Below, piece after piece: positions 54,290 to 62,908 of a stretch of 64,000 bases of DNA. This DNA is from G11 sp947167445. GTDB lineage: Bacteria > Bacillota > Clostridia > Lachnospirales > Lachnospiraceae. Positions within the stretch are counted from its first letter, which is position 1; each line of letters begins with the position of its first letter. Location: assembly GCA_947167445.1 (NCBI GenBank), contig CAMVID010000003.1, forward strand, positions 62,001 through 126,000, in the 5' to 3' direction. The position numbers and the translations under genes were made by a program. The notes under the pieces are model-generated. The model saw only the letters and a list, made by a program, of their open reading frames with translations. It made no database searches and was not told the origin of the DNA.

Positions 54290-56143
54290 ATGATAGTTAT
54301 CTTTTTGGAGGCAGGCATGGGCAATTATTTTTACCCATACTTTGTTTTCTGTAAATTGGCGAAACAGTACAATCAGGATGTAGAAATACTAGAAGAGTAT
54401 TCATGTAATAAAGGGCGATATACAATAGTTATTGATGAATTTTATCATCCGACTCTTAGAAAGTCCTTATTTGAATATAGCAGTGATGGAAGCTTATCGA
54501 GAGAAGTGTTTGAGAATACTATTATTGACCATTATAAACCTCAAAGCGTTATTTTTCTTGATTCTGGGAGTATTACTTGGGGAAAAAATGGAGAGCTTAG
54601 ATTTAGACAGGAAGAGATTCTAAACTCGCACGATATTGTTTTTTGCCGCTTTGATAAGTTTTATGATAAGCAGATTAATGAATGGTTATTAGTCAACCGT
54701 GAGCAGTTTAGTGATTTATGCAAGGTGGGGGAAAGCCGCTTCCGTGACCAAATGGCAGAAATGGCGAAAAACTCAGTTGGGATTCATATTAGATATTTTA
54801 AAATAATTAGAGCAATCTCTCCGCCTTTACTGAAAAAATTGTTAACTAGTATTATTGGCATTACTCAGGAGAGATTTGGCAGGTGCTGTATTTGGATATT
54901 TACAGATGCTGTGCACAACATGAAATCGTTGCTTGGAGAAATCGATAAGGTACAAGTTATCGATGTTCCCTTAGACGGAGTTAGAAGAGATTTTTATGAA
55001 CTATTTTTGTTCTCTGAATGTAAATATAGAATAGCCTTTGATACTACATCTTTTTCCTTTTGGGGAAGAATGCTTGCTGAATCAGATATAGAGAACGATC
55101 TGATCTTTTCAGTTATGGGCAAGAATTGTGTCGAACGATTTTTCACAAAAAGGATTTTGAGACTCAATCAAGACTCTTTCATTTACAATTGTTATTTAAA
55201 ACATGTGTTGGCAAAATATGTGAGATGCACAAAAAAATGGGCAAAAAGGCTGGAAATTAACGAAAACACAGACGATTGTAATGCAAAAGCATTTTTGAGT
55301 GGAATGGAACTTATCAGTGCAGAACTCGAAGAAGTCCTTTTAAATCACTTTAATGTGTATGAAAGAGAGTCCTACCATAGACGTAAGGCTTTTTTGAATG
55401 ATGATTTGGAAAGCCATCTCGAGTATTATGATGATCTTTACAACAATAATAGTAATCATAATGTATTGATTGAGAAGTGTTATATATATAACCGGTTTGG
55501 CCATATTACGTCGGATAGTCTTCCTATAGACTGTTATAATGAGCAGAAATTAAGTAAAGCACATTTTTATATTTTTATAAAATTGGATGCGGAGTTATTC
55601 ACATGTGTGACAGATTATTTGGAAAACATAGGAATTACTTTGGCTTACATGGGATACAATGTTTCATTTGTCGTTTGTAACTCAATAAGCAAATACGCAA
55701 ACTACTATCAATTAAGAATTACTGAAGATTACTTAAATGCCTTGAACACGTATAAAAAGTGTAAATACATATTTTATGACAATTATATCAAACTTAGGAA
55801 CGATGGTTTATATAAAATATTAATGTATAAAGATACGGAAGCAAGCATGATAAGCAATCATGAAGGTATTAAAGTGTTATTTTGTAATTGTAAATGGTAC
55901 GATGGCCTACAACAGATTTGCAATGATAATAACAATAAAATATATGAGAATGTAGATTTGATTGTTTCAACGAACCCAGACAATCTTACGTCTTTTGAGG
56001 ATAGAATTATTGTCGTAGAAAAAGATAATACAATCAGAGAAGCAGAAGTTGAAATACCAATTGAAAAAAGGGAGGAAATGGACGATTGGACGATGCAAGT
56101 GGTTCAGAAACTGAAGAATAGACTTGCCAATCGAGAAAGATGA
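54290..56143 (+). CDS. Two-part protein: GT11-like N-terminal domain, unknown C-terminal domain
   Basis: 617 residues. The first 300 residues have a faint GT11-type pattern: MGNYFYPYFVFCKLA for the glycine loop, SVGIHIRYFKI for the HxRxGDY strand, and YRIAFDTTSFSFWGRMLAE for the SNSxFSWW element. From about 380 a second, unrecognised domain has its own FYIFIKLD, YMGYNVSFVV and VDLIVSTNPDN strands, as in a GT-B nucleotide half. The gene is one of the most AT-rich in the window (14 G/C in the 60 bases at 55741-55800). The ribosome site is weak (TGGGAA). Probably a glycosyltransferase but confidence is modest. Confidence 0.6.
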   Translation: MIVIFLEAGMGNYFYPYFVFCKLAKQYNQDVEILEEYSCNKGRYTIVIDEFYHPTLRKSLFEYSSDGSLSREVFENTIIDHYKPQSVIFLDSGSITWGKNGELRFRQEEILNSHDIVFCRFDKFYDKQINEWLLVNREQFSDLCKVGESRFRDQMAEMAKNSVGIHIRYFKIIRAISPPLLKKLLTSIIGITQERFGRCCIWIFTDAVHNMKSLLGEIDKVQVIDVPLDGVRRDFYELFLFSECKYRIAFDTTSFSFWGRMLAESDIENDLIFSVMGKNCVERFFTKRILRLNQDSFIYNCYLKHVLAKYVRCTKKWAKRLEINENTDDCNAKAFLSGMELISAELEEVLLNHFNVYERESYHRRKAFLNDDLESHLEYYDDLYNNNSNHNVLIEKCYIYNRFGHITSDSLPIDCYNEQKLSKAHFYIFIKLDAELFTCVTDYLENIGITLAYMGYNVSFVVCNSISKYANYYQLRITEDYLNALNTYKKCKYIFYDNYIKLRNDGLYKILMYKDTEASMISNHEGIKVLFCNCKWYDGLQQICNDNNNKIYENVDLIVSTNPDNLTSFEDRIIVVEKDNTIREAEVEIPIEKREEMDDWTMQVVQKLKNRLANRER

Positions 56144-56153
56144 GGAATGCAGA

Positions 56154-57500
56154 ATGTCTATAAAAGCGGTAATTATGGCTGGCGGACGTGGGTCAAGAAT
56201 GGCCAATATGACGGATGACTGTCCGAAACCAATGGTGCGGATGCTTGGAAAACCAATTTTGGAGTATGAGATTGAGTGCTTGCGGAGGCAGGGCATTACG
56301 GACATCATTATCTCTGTCAGTTATTTATCCGAGGTTATTGTCAATTACTTTGGGGACGGAAGCGGAATATCTCCAGCGACCAAGGAACCTTTTGGAGTGC
56401 ATATTGAGTATTATATTGAAGATTTTCCCCTCGGAAATGCGGGAGCATTGTTTTGCATTAAGGACAAGTTGAGTAATCCATTTTTACTACTCAATGCGGA
56501 TTTGGTTTTTGATATCGATTTCGCAAAGTTTATCAACGCGCACACTTCCTTTGGGGGAGTGGCTACGCTTTTTACACATCCCAATAACCATCCATATGAT
56601 AGTGGATTAATAATATCAGATAAATCTGGAAGGGTTACAAATTGGCTTTCAAAGGAGGATGAAAGACCCGAGTGGTATAAAAACAGAGTTAATGCAGGTA
56701 TTCATGTCTTGTCTACAGACATTTTTTCACTAATCCAAAAAAACAATAAGTTAATTCAAACAGTCAATCAGGTTAAAATCGATTTGGATAGAGATATTTT
56801 AAAGCCTTTGCTAAAGATGGGTAAAGTATATTCTTACGATAGCCCAGAATATGTAAAGGATATGGGTACAATAGAAAGATTTTCACTTGTTAAAAGGGAT
56901 TATGAAAATGGTCTTGTTAAAGGGCGAAATTTGACAAAGAAACAAAAAGCGGTCTTTCTTGATCGAGATGGGACAATAAATAAATACGTAGGCTTTTTAA
57001 CTGATATAAATGATTTTGAATTAATCGAATATGTTCCAAAAGCAATAAAGATAATGAACGAGCTGGGATACCTTGTTATTGTTGTTACAAATCAGCCGGT
57101 AATAGCAAGGGGAGAATTAAGTGAGAAGGGTTTAGAAGAGATACATAATAAAATGGAGACATTGCTTGGGGAACAAGGGGCATATGTTGACGCAATTTAT
57201 TATTGCCCGCACCATCCTGATTCAGGATATGAGGGGGAAGTAAAAGAACTAAAGGTAGAATGTGAATGCAGAAAACCTAAGCCAGGGATGCTTATACAAG
57301 CCGCTGTAAAATTTAATATCGATTTAAATCAATCTTATATGGTTGGGGACTCTGAGAACGATGTTCTTGCAGGAAAAGCGGCAGGCTGTTTAACAGTATT
57401 GATAGATAATGGAATTAATAATGAGACAAAAAATGAACATGTTGCAGCTTCTTTACTGGATTTTGCGACAAGAATTCTTGAGGGGAATTTAAATGAATAG
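56154..57500 (+). CDS. Fused HddC-like nucleotidyltransferase and GmhB-like phosphatase
   Basis: 448 residues from ATG 56154 (TGAGGAA 6-7 bases upstream). Residues 1-245 are a nucleotidyltransferase (VIMAGGRGSRM, DDCPKPMVRMLGKPIL, LLLNADLVFDID) like HddC, which makes GDP-heptose from heptose 1-phosphate. Residues 262-448 are a HAD phosphatase like GmhB, which removes the 7-phosphate. Asp270 and Asp272 are in FLDRDGTIN, and CPHHP with CECRKPKPGM supplies the zinc Cys/His set. So one chain would do the last two steps between heptose 1,7-bisphosphate and GDP-heptose. A start at TTG 56124 is also open but lacks support. Confidence 0.9.
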   Translation: MSIKAVIMAGGRGSRMANMTDDCPKPMVRMLGKPILEYEIECLRRQGITDIIISVSYLSEVIVNYFGDGSGISPATKEPFGVHIEYYIEDFPLGNAGALFCIKDKLSNPFLLLNADLVFDIDFAKFINAHTSFGGVATLFTHPNNHPYDSGLIISDKSGRVTNWLSKEDERPEWYKNRVNAGIHVLSTDIFSLIQKNNKLIQTVNQVKIDLDRDILKPLLKMGKVYSYDSPEYVKDMGTIERFSLVKRDYENGLVKGRNLTKKQKAVFLDRDGTINKYVGFLTDINDFELIEYVPKAIKIMNELGYLVIVVTNQPVIARGELSEKGLEEIHNKMETLLGEQGAYVDAIYYCPHHPDSGYEGEVKELKVECECRKPKPGMLIQAAVKFNIDLNQSYMVGDSENDVLAGKAAGCLTVLIDNGINNETKNEHVAASLLDFATRILEGNLNE

Positions 57501-59322
57501 AAGAGTGGTAATTACAGATACGTATGAGAATCATTTTGTCGGAAAAGATTTTTTTGTAATTTCAACTCAAAAGACAATTAGGGACAAATATTTACGTAGT
57601 GACACGGAAGCTATATATTTGTATGATTCGAAGTTATACTCAGAAAAGGAAACTCAAATTGCGATAGATGCAATTAATCGTGGTATAGATGAATGCTGTA
57701 TATTTGAGAACGCGAAGTATATGTATTGGCATATATTTCAAAGTCACGATACTAGGAATGTGAGGACTGTTGTTTTTGTTAACCTGCTTTTTCGAGAAAT
57801 ATTAAAAAGAGGACAAATAGATACTATTTACATAAAGGAGTCTGCTGATAATAAATATTTGTCCGATGCCGCTTTTTTTTGGGGGAAAACATATGGAATC
57901 AAGGTGACTAGAAGAGCTAATTCATTCCAAAAGAGAATAGCTTGTCTTGTTAGAAATCATTTTGTTTTGCTAGCTAGAATTGTCTGGATGTTTAGACGAT
58001 ACAAACTGCTTAATAAGATGCTGATTGTGGCTCGGAATGCAGACAAAAATGGAAGAGAATACAATACAGGGGAATATGAAATAGGGTATTTACTTGACAC
58101 GGATCGGGTGACGCATTTCCAAATGACAATGAAGGATGCGGAGCATTTTATTGACAGGGCTAAAGGATATAAGATTATTTGTTTATTTGCTCCCGACAAC
58201 TGTAGGAAACTGAATCAAAAGGGAGTTAGCGCAGATAACATGGAGGATTGGCTTGATAGGTCGGTTCTATATAAAAAAGTTAACGAATACAAGAATTATC
58301 TAAAAAGAGCTTTAAAGATATTCAATGGGCACATGAATATAGAAAAGTATTATATGCTTGCTTTTCGTTTCATGCTTCTAGAGCATTTTTATTATCACGC
58401 ATATGAAAACTACCTATATGATGCTATTTTTGAAAGTTATTATTTATTTAATCATTTTAAAAAGTTTACGTTTGATGGATGGTCCTGGCCAAGGCAGGAA
58501 TGGGGAGCATACATATATAAGGGAAGTAACACTAAAATATATGGCAAAGTGTCATACATGGTTGTGGGAGGAATGAAATGGGTTGATCCGTTCCCTGAAA
58601 TATATGATGAAATATTCATACCTCAAATTGGAACTGATTATAAGCGTAGATACGATGCCATAAAAAAAGCGGTTAAATATATTTCTATCAAGAGCGAAAA
58701 CTATTATGCTACATGGAAAGATCATTACGAGCAAAGAAAAACCGATTATTATTCAGCGAAGAAAAGAATCGAAGTTTTGTATGCTCCAAGTGGCGCAAAA
58801 TTTGACTACTATAGGACAGATGATGATTTTATAAATAAAACCATCGACATTATAGCGTCGAAGAATATAAAGTTATATGTTAAACTTCACCCAGACGAAG
58901 GGGCAATGACTATAACAAAAACAAGGCAACATATTAATCTGTTGGGTGAAAAAGTTCAATATATAGAAAAAGGCGAGAGCATAGATAATTATATCAAGAA
59001 CTGCGATTTAGTTATCACTGATCTTTCCACACTAATTATGCAAGCTGTGAGCATGCGAAAAGCGGTAATTGCGGATGTATCATCATTTATCATTCCGCCG
59101 GAATTTGTGGTTGATTTGAGGAGATTGGCCTGCGTTGCGGCTACGGAGGAGGAATTGCGAGAATATATGGATGCTATTTTGACTTCACCTCACTCGCTAT
59201 TTGAGTGGGCGGACCAGGAAATTGCTTTTCAAGACAAGTATTTCCTTGATAGAGAAAAAAATGACGGTTATGATTTTTGGAATTATGTGCTAGAAGCAGA
59301 AACAAAGGAGGAAATAGTGTGA
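57493..59322 (+). CDS. Probable GT-B/CDP-glycerophosphotransferase-like transferase
   Basis: 609 residues. Only the last 200 residues are recognisable: VLYAPSGAKFDYY, LYVKLHPDEGA, then DNYIKNCDLVITDLSTLIMQAV. These are the KxHP and DxSS/T-type elements found in CDP-glycerol:poly(glycerophosphate) transferases and related GT-B enzymes. The N-terminal 350 residues are unlike anything I know, rich in Tyr and Lys and without membrane helices except a weak one near 160. It could transfer a sugar or a glycerol-phosphate-like unit. It overlaps the upstream gene by 8 bases and the next by 4 bases (GTGA). Confidence 0.6.
   Translation: MNRRVVITDTYENHFVGKDFFVISTQKTIRDKYLRSDTEAIYLYDSKLYSEKETQIAIDAINRGIDECCIFENAKYMYWHIFQSHDTRNVRTVVFVNLLFREILKRGQIDTIYIKESADNKYLSDAAFFWGKTYGIKVTRRANSFQKRIACLVRNHFVLLARIVWMFRRYKLLNKMLIVARNADKNGREYNTGEYEIGYLLDTDRVTHFQMTMKDAEHFIDRAKGYKIICLFAPDNCRKLNQKGVSADNMEDWLDRSVLYKKVNEYKNYLKRALKIFNGHMNIEKYYMLAFRFMLLEHFYYHAYENYLYDAIFESYYLFNHFKKFTFDGWSWPRQEWGAYIYKGSNTKIYGKVSYMVVGGMKWVDPFPEIYDEIFIPQIGTDYKRRYDAIKKAVKYISIKSENYYATWKDHYEQRKTDYYSAKKRIEVLYAPSGAKFDYYRTDDDFINKTIDIIASKNIKLYVKLHPDEGAMTITKTRQHINLLGEKVQYIEKGESIDNYIKNCDLVITDLSTLIMQAVSMRKAVIADVSSFIIPPEFVVDLRRLACVAATEEELREYMDAILTSPHSLFEWADQEIAFQDKYFLDREKNDGYDFWNYVLEAETKEEIV
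59304..59311 (+). promoter_or_regulatory. Ribosome binding site deciding GTG start of the KdsC-like gene
   Basis: AAAGGAGG, 7 bases before GTG 59319. It lies inside the end of the 57493 gene and rules out an earlier in-frame ATG at 59277, which would add 14 residues alien to the family. Confidence 0.75.
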
Positions 59323-59810
59323 AAAAGGGAAGCGCTATTAAACTCATGGTTTTTGATGTCGATGGAGTTTTGACAGATGGCTCTGTTTATGTTGACAGTA
59401 GGGGACGTGAGAATAAGCGGTATAAATTAACAGAGATAGACTCTCTAAATGACATAAAGAATATTGGGATACGTATAGGCGCGATAACTGGTGAGGATAC
59501 CCCTATAGTTGATGTTTTTGAAAAAAAAGTTGGATGGGACTTTTTCGTCCGTGGATGCAAGAATAAACTGGAAAGCTTAAAGATAATTGAGAAAAAGCTC
59601 GGATTAGAAAGCCAGAATATTGGCTACATTGGCGATGGAAAATATGATATAGAGTGTATAACATATGCAGGTTTGGGCGTTTGCCCCCAAAATGCCATTC
59701 CCGATGTTAAGAATGTGTCAGATGTAGTGCTTTCTGGTTTTGGTGGAGACAGTTGCATTTATGAACTCTTAAATTTATTGAAAAAGATAAATGGTGACCA
59801 AAATGATTGA
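59319..59810 (+). CDS. KdsC-like HAD phosphatase
   Basis: 163 residues from GTG 59319, which is preceded by AAAGGAGG with 7-base spacing and overlaps the upstream TGA. MVFDVDGVLTDGSVYVD carries the nucleophile Asp13 and Asp15. IRIGAITGEDTP is motif II and IGYIGDGKYDIECI motif IV. No cap domain, as in KdsC, which removes the 8-phosphate of KDO 8-phosphate; relatives act on N-acylneuraminate 9-phosphate. A CMP-ulosonic-acid synthetase gene follows 3.9 kb later. This gives hydrolysis of a nonulosonic or ulosonic acid phosphate as the likely role. The exact substrate is open. Confidence 0.85.
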   Translation: MKKGSAIKLMVFDVDGVLTDGSVYVDSRGRENKRYKLTEIDSLNDIKNIGIRIGAITGEDTPIVDVFEKKVGWDFFVRGCKNKLESLKIIEKKLGLESQNIGYIGDGKYDIECITYAGLGVCPQNAIPDVKNVSDVVLSGFGGDSCIYELLNLLKKINGDQND

Positions 59811-60381
59811 CTTGATTAAGAAAAAGATAGATGACCATAAAAAGGTATTTGAAATAATACTTGGTGATGATGCTATTATTTCTAATATTTCGAGAGCTGC
59901 GGACATAATAAGAGACTCGTTTAAGACTGGAGGAGCTTTATTCCTATGCGGTAATGGAGGAAGCGCTGCCGACTCACAACACATAGCGACAGAGTTCGTT
60001 AGCCGTTTCTACAAAGAGCGGAAGGCTATAAATGCTGAGGCGTTAACAACAAATACATCAAGTCTTACAGCAATTGGTAATGATTATGATTTCGACAGAG
60101 TATTCTCAAGGCAACTTGAAGCTAAGGCTCGAAAAGGAGATGTTCTTATAGGAATAAGCACGAGTGGGACGTCTCGGAACGTAGTAAAGGCTATGGAATA
60201 TGCCGCCAAGGAAGGAATACACACCATTCTGTTAACTGGGGCTAGGGATAACAAATATGACTCTTCTATTTACGAATGTGTTATCAGGGTTCCTTCGGAA
60301 GATACGCCGCGAATTCAGGAAGCTCATATTTTCATTGGACATATACTTGCGGAATACATAGAAGAAAAACTATTTGGTTAA
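59803..60381 (+). CDS. gmhA: Sedoheptulose 7-phosphate isomerase, GmhA-like
   Basis: SIS-domain enzyme, 192 residues from ATG 59803, which has GGTGA 5 bases upstream; ATG 59791 is an alternative giving 196. LFLCGNGGSAADSQHIATEF and ISTSGTSRNVVKAM are the sugar-phosphate binding loops, and QEAHIFIGHILAEYIE carries the catalytic/metal residues of GmhA. It would make D-glycero-D-manno-heptose 7-phosphate, the substrate of HddA. The AEALTTNTSSLTAIGNDYDFDRVFSRQL segment is conserved in the family. It completes the GDP-heptose set in this window. Confidence 0.9.
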   Translation: MIDLIKKKIDDHKKVFEIILGDDAIISNISRAADIIRDSFKTGGALFLCGNGGSAADSQHIATEFVSRFYKERKAINAEALTTNTSSLTAIGNDYDFDRVFSRQLEAKARKGDVLIGISTSGTSRNVVKAMEYAAKEGIHTILLTGARDNKYDSSIYECVIRVPSEDTPRIQEAHIFIGHILAEYIEEKLFG

Positions 60382-60400
60382 TGCTGGAGAACATTAAGCT

Positions 60401-61237
60401 ATGAAAAATGCAATTGAAAGATTTATGATTGAAAATCAGACTTGCGTAATTACGGGAGGAGCTGGGCTGATGGCAGATAGTCATGCCAGAGCGGTTCTTT
60501 CTGGAAAGGGAATTCCTGTCCTTTTAGATATTGATGAAAACAAGCTGTTTGAAGCAAAAGAACGTCTTACTAAAGCGTTCCCTGACGGAAATATTGAAAC
60601 TTATATCGCTGATATTACCAATAGAGTTACACTTCAAAATATATGTGATGATGTAATGAACAAGTATGGTCATATAGACATCCTAATAAATAATGCAGCT
60701 AACAATCCCAAGATGGAAAGCTTTTCATCAAACATGGGAGCAATCAGATTTGATAACTTTCCTGTAGAAGTATGGAATCAGGACATATCAGTGGGACTTA
60801 CTGGTGCACTATTGTGCTCACAGGTTTTTGGTGCAGCCATGGAGAAACAACACAAGGGAGTCATACTTAATATTTCTTCAGACTTAGGGGTTATAGCTCC
60901 AGATCAACGAATATATCAAAAAGAAGGTTTGCCCGACGAACAACAGACGGTTAAACCGGTCACCTATTCAGTTGTTAAGCACGGCCTAATAGGATTGACA
61001 AAATATATTGCCACATATTGGGCATCCAGCGGAATAAGATGTAATGCTATATGCCCTGCAGGAATAGAAAATGGGCAGGAAGAAGAATTTATAAAAAAAC
61101 TTACCAACTTAGTCCCTATGGGTAGAATGGCAGCGAAAGATGAATATCAAGGAACTGTCCTGTATATGATATCAGATGCCAGTGCCTATATGACGGGTTC
61201 AACGGTTATCATTGATGGTGGAAGAACTTGTTGGTAA
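60401..61237 (+). CDS. Classical SDR oxidoreductase (PtmA-like)
   Basis: 278 residues. CVITGGAGLMADSHARAV forms the cofactor loop, ILINNAANNP the NNAG motif, and ISSDLG with YSVVKHGLIGL the Ser, Tyr and Lys of the active site. ASAYMTGSTVIIDGG closes the fold. The loop GGAGLMADSHA is a form I associate with SDRs of sugar and flagellar-glycan loci such as PtmA. With a second SDR, a TIM-barrel isomerase and a nitrilase following, it belongs to a small unassigned pathway. Reaction unknown. Confidence 0.82.
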   Translation: MKNAIERFMIENQTCVITGGAGLMADSHARAVLSGKGIPVLLDIDENKLFEAKERLTKAFPDGNIETYIADITNRVTLQNICDDVMNKYGHIDILINNAANNPKMESFSSNMGAIRFDNFPVEVWNQDISVGLTGALLCSQVFGAAMEKQHKGVILNISSDLGVIAPDQRIYQKEGLPDEQQTVKPVTYSVVKHGLIGLTKYIATYWASSGIRCNAICPAGIENGQEEEFIKKLTNLVPMGRMAAKDEYQGTVLYMISDASAYMTGSTVIIDGGRTCW

Positions 61238-61250
61238 AAAGAGGTATAAA

Positions 61251-62111
61251 ATGGTTTCATTAGGTATAATGCAAGGACGGTTGACTGAAACAAAGGGGCG
61301 CGGAATTCAGTTCTTTCCGTTTGATAATTGGGAGAACGAATTCAGAGAGGGCAAGAAGATTGGAATCCAAGAAATAGAGTGGATTTTCGATTTTGACAGG
61401 TATGAAGAGAACCCGCTATGGACAATAGAAGGTGTTGAGAGAATAAATGACCTAATTAAGGAGACGGGAATAAAAGTAAGATCCGTTTGCTTTGATTATT
61501 TTATGAGACACCCATTTTATAAAGAACCATTGGATCGAAAGAATGATATGCGCCATGAAAACTTTGAGTTTGTAAGAAGAGTATTGACCAACATGAAAAA
61601 AATAGGGGCGACTTTGCTAGAAGTTCCTATGGTAGATAATTCTTCGATTCAAAATGAAAACGAGGAGAAAGAAGCAATTCTTTTTCTGAGAGATGTATTG
61701 GAATTCGCATCTTCCTTGGAAATCAAAATAGGATGCGAGACGGATATGCCGGTTGGTAAGTTTAGAGATTTCCTTGACAAAGTGGATGACACGGATATTT
61801 ACGCCAACTACGATTCGGGTAACAGCTCAGGGCTGGGATATGATCATGAAGCAGAAATAAAGAGTCTGTCGAACTACATTTATAATGTCCATATAAAGGA
61901 TAGAAAACTGCATGGAACCACAATGCAACTCGGAACGGGAAGCGCCGATTTTGATGCGGTGTTCTCATCACTTAAGAGCATTGGTTATGACGAAAGTATT
62001 TTACTTCAAGCAGCCAGAGGAAATGATGGAGATGAATTAAATAATATTATTAGTCAGCTTGAGTTTGTCAAAGATTATTGCAAGAAGTATGACATAGAGG
62101 TACAAGGATGA
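61251..62111 (+). CDS. Xylose-isomerase-like TIM barrel (sugar phosphate isomerase/epimerase)
   Basis: 286 residues from ATG 61251 with GAGGT 5 bases upstream. SLGIMQGRLTE begins the barrel. EIEWIFDFDRY, VRSVCFDYF, LLEVPMVDN, IGCETDMP, YDSGNSSGLGYD and VHIKDRK give the alternating Glu/Asp/His metal ligands expected of the family. LGTGSADFDAVFSSLKSIGY is the usual C-terminal element. Relatives interconvert ketoses or act on inositols, tagatose and 3-keto sugars. Its stop overlaps the next start as ATGA. The step it does here is unknown. Confidence 0.82.
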   Translation: MVSLGIMQGRLTETKGRGIQFFPFDNWENEFREGKKIGIQEIEWIFDFDRYEENPLWTIEGVERINDLIKETGIKVRSVCFDYFMRHPFYKEPLDRKNDMRHENFEFVRRVLTNMKKIGATLLEVPMVDNSSIQNENEEKEAILFLRDVLEFASSLEIKIGCETDMPVGKFRDFLDKVDDTDIYANYDSGNSSGLGYDHEAEIKSLSNYIYNVHIKDRKLHGTTMQLGTGSADFDAVFSSLKSIGYDESILLQAARGNDGDELNNIISQLEFVKDYCKKYDIEVQG

Positions 62112-62878
62112 ATTTGGGTTTGCAAAACAAGGTTGTTTTTATAACCGGCTCTAGCAGAGGCATTGGATTGGCCATAGCCAAATCTTTTCTTCAAGAGGGA
62201 GCAAATGTAATTATTAATGCTCGAAACGAAGAGGGATTAATACGCGTTGCCGATGAATTGAGCCTGGATTATCCAGGCAAGATTTCATATATTGTCGGTG
62301 ATGTTTTGAGCAATGAAGCTTGTGATATTTCACGCGTTATTAAGAATAAATACGGAAAGCTGGATATTTTTATCGCTAATATAGGGAATGGTAAACCAAA
62401 GACTAAGGAAATACTTGATGCTGACGAGTGGAAAAGATTTTTTGATATAAATATTTTGGGGAATGTTCAGGTACTAGCTGATTTACATAATTTGTTAATA
62501 CAAGGCGGAAACTCAAACGTTGTATTTGTCTCATCGATAGTAGCAAAAGAGGTCTCGAGCGCACCGGTTGCGTATGCTGCAGCAAAATCTGCAGTTATCA
62601 CTCTGTCAAAATATCTCTCGTCATTGTGGGCCCTAGACGGAATTAGAGTTAACTGCGTTCTCCCTGGAAACATTTATTTCCCTAATGGAAGATGGGAGGA
62701 ACTTAAGAATGGAGATCCTGCTGGGGTGGAAGAGTATATTAACAATAATGTCCCTATGAAAAGATTTGGGACACCAGAAGAAGTTGCGAGTGCGGTAACT
62801 TTTTTGGCATCTGAGAGAGCTGGTTTTATTACAGGGGCTTCTTTATCAATTGACGGAGGGCAGCTAAAGTCAATATAA
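62108..62878 (+). CDS. Classical SDR oxidoreductase
   Basis: 256 residues. VVFITGSSRGIGLAIAK binds the cofactor, with Arg in the NADP-favouring position. FIANIGNG replaces the common NNAG motif. VSSIVAKE and YAAAKSAVITLSKYL give Ser, Tyr and Lys. The C-terminus FITGASLSIDGGQ is usual. FabG-like in plan, but the place between an isomerase and a nitrilase gene in a sugar locus argues for a sugar or keto-acid substrate. Coupled to the gene upstream by ATGA. Confidence 0.87.
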   Translation: MNLGLQNKVVFITGSSRGIGLAIAKSFLQEGANVIINARNEEGLIRVADELSLDYPGKISYIVGDVLSNEACDISRVIKNKYGKLDIFIANIGNGKPKTKEILDADEWKRFFDINILGNVQVLADLHNLLIQGGNSNVVFVSSIVAKEVSSAPVAYAAAKSAVITLSKYLSSLWALDGIRVNCVLPGNIYFPNGRWEELKNGDPAGVEEYINNNVPMKRFGTPEEVASAVTFLASERAGFITGASLSIDGGQLKSI

Positions 62879-62908
62879 AGTTCACGGTTGAATCATGAAA
62901 GGAATAAT

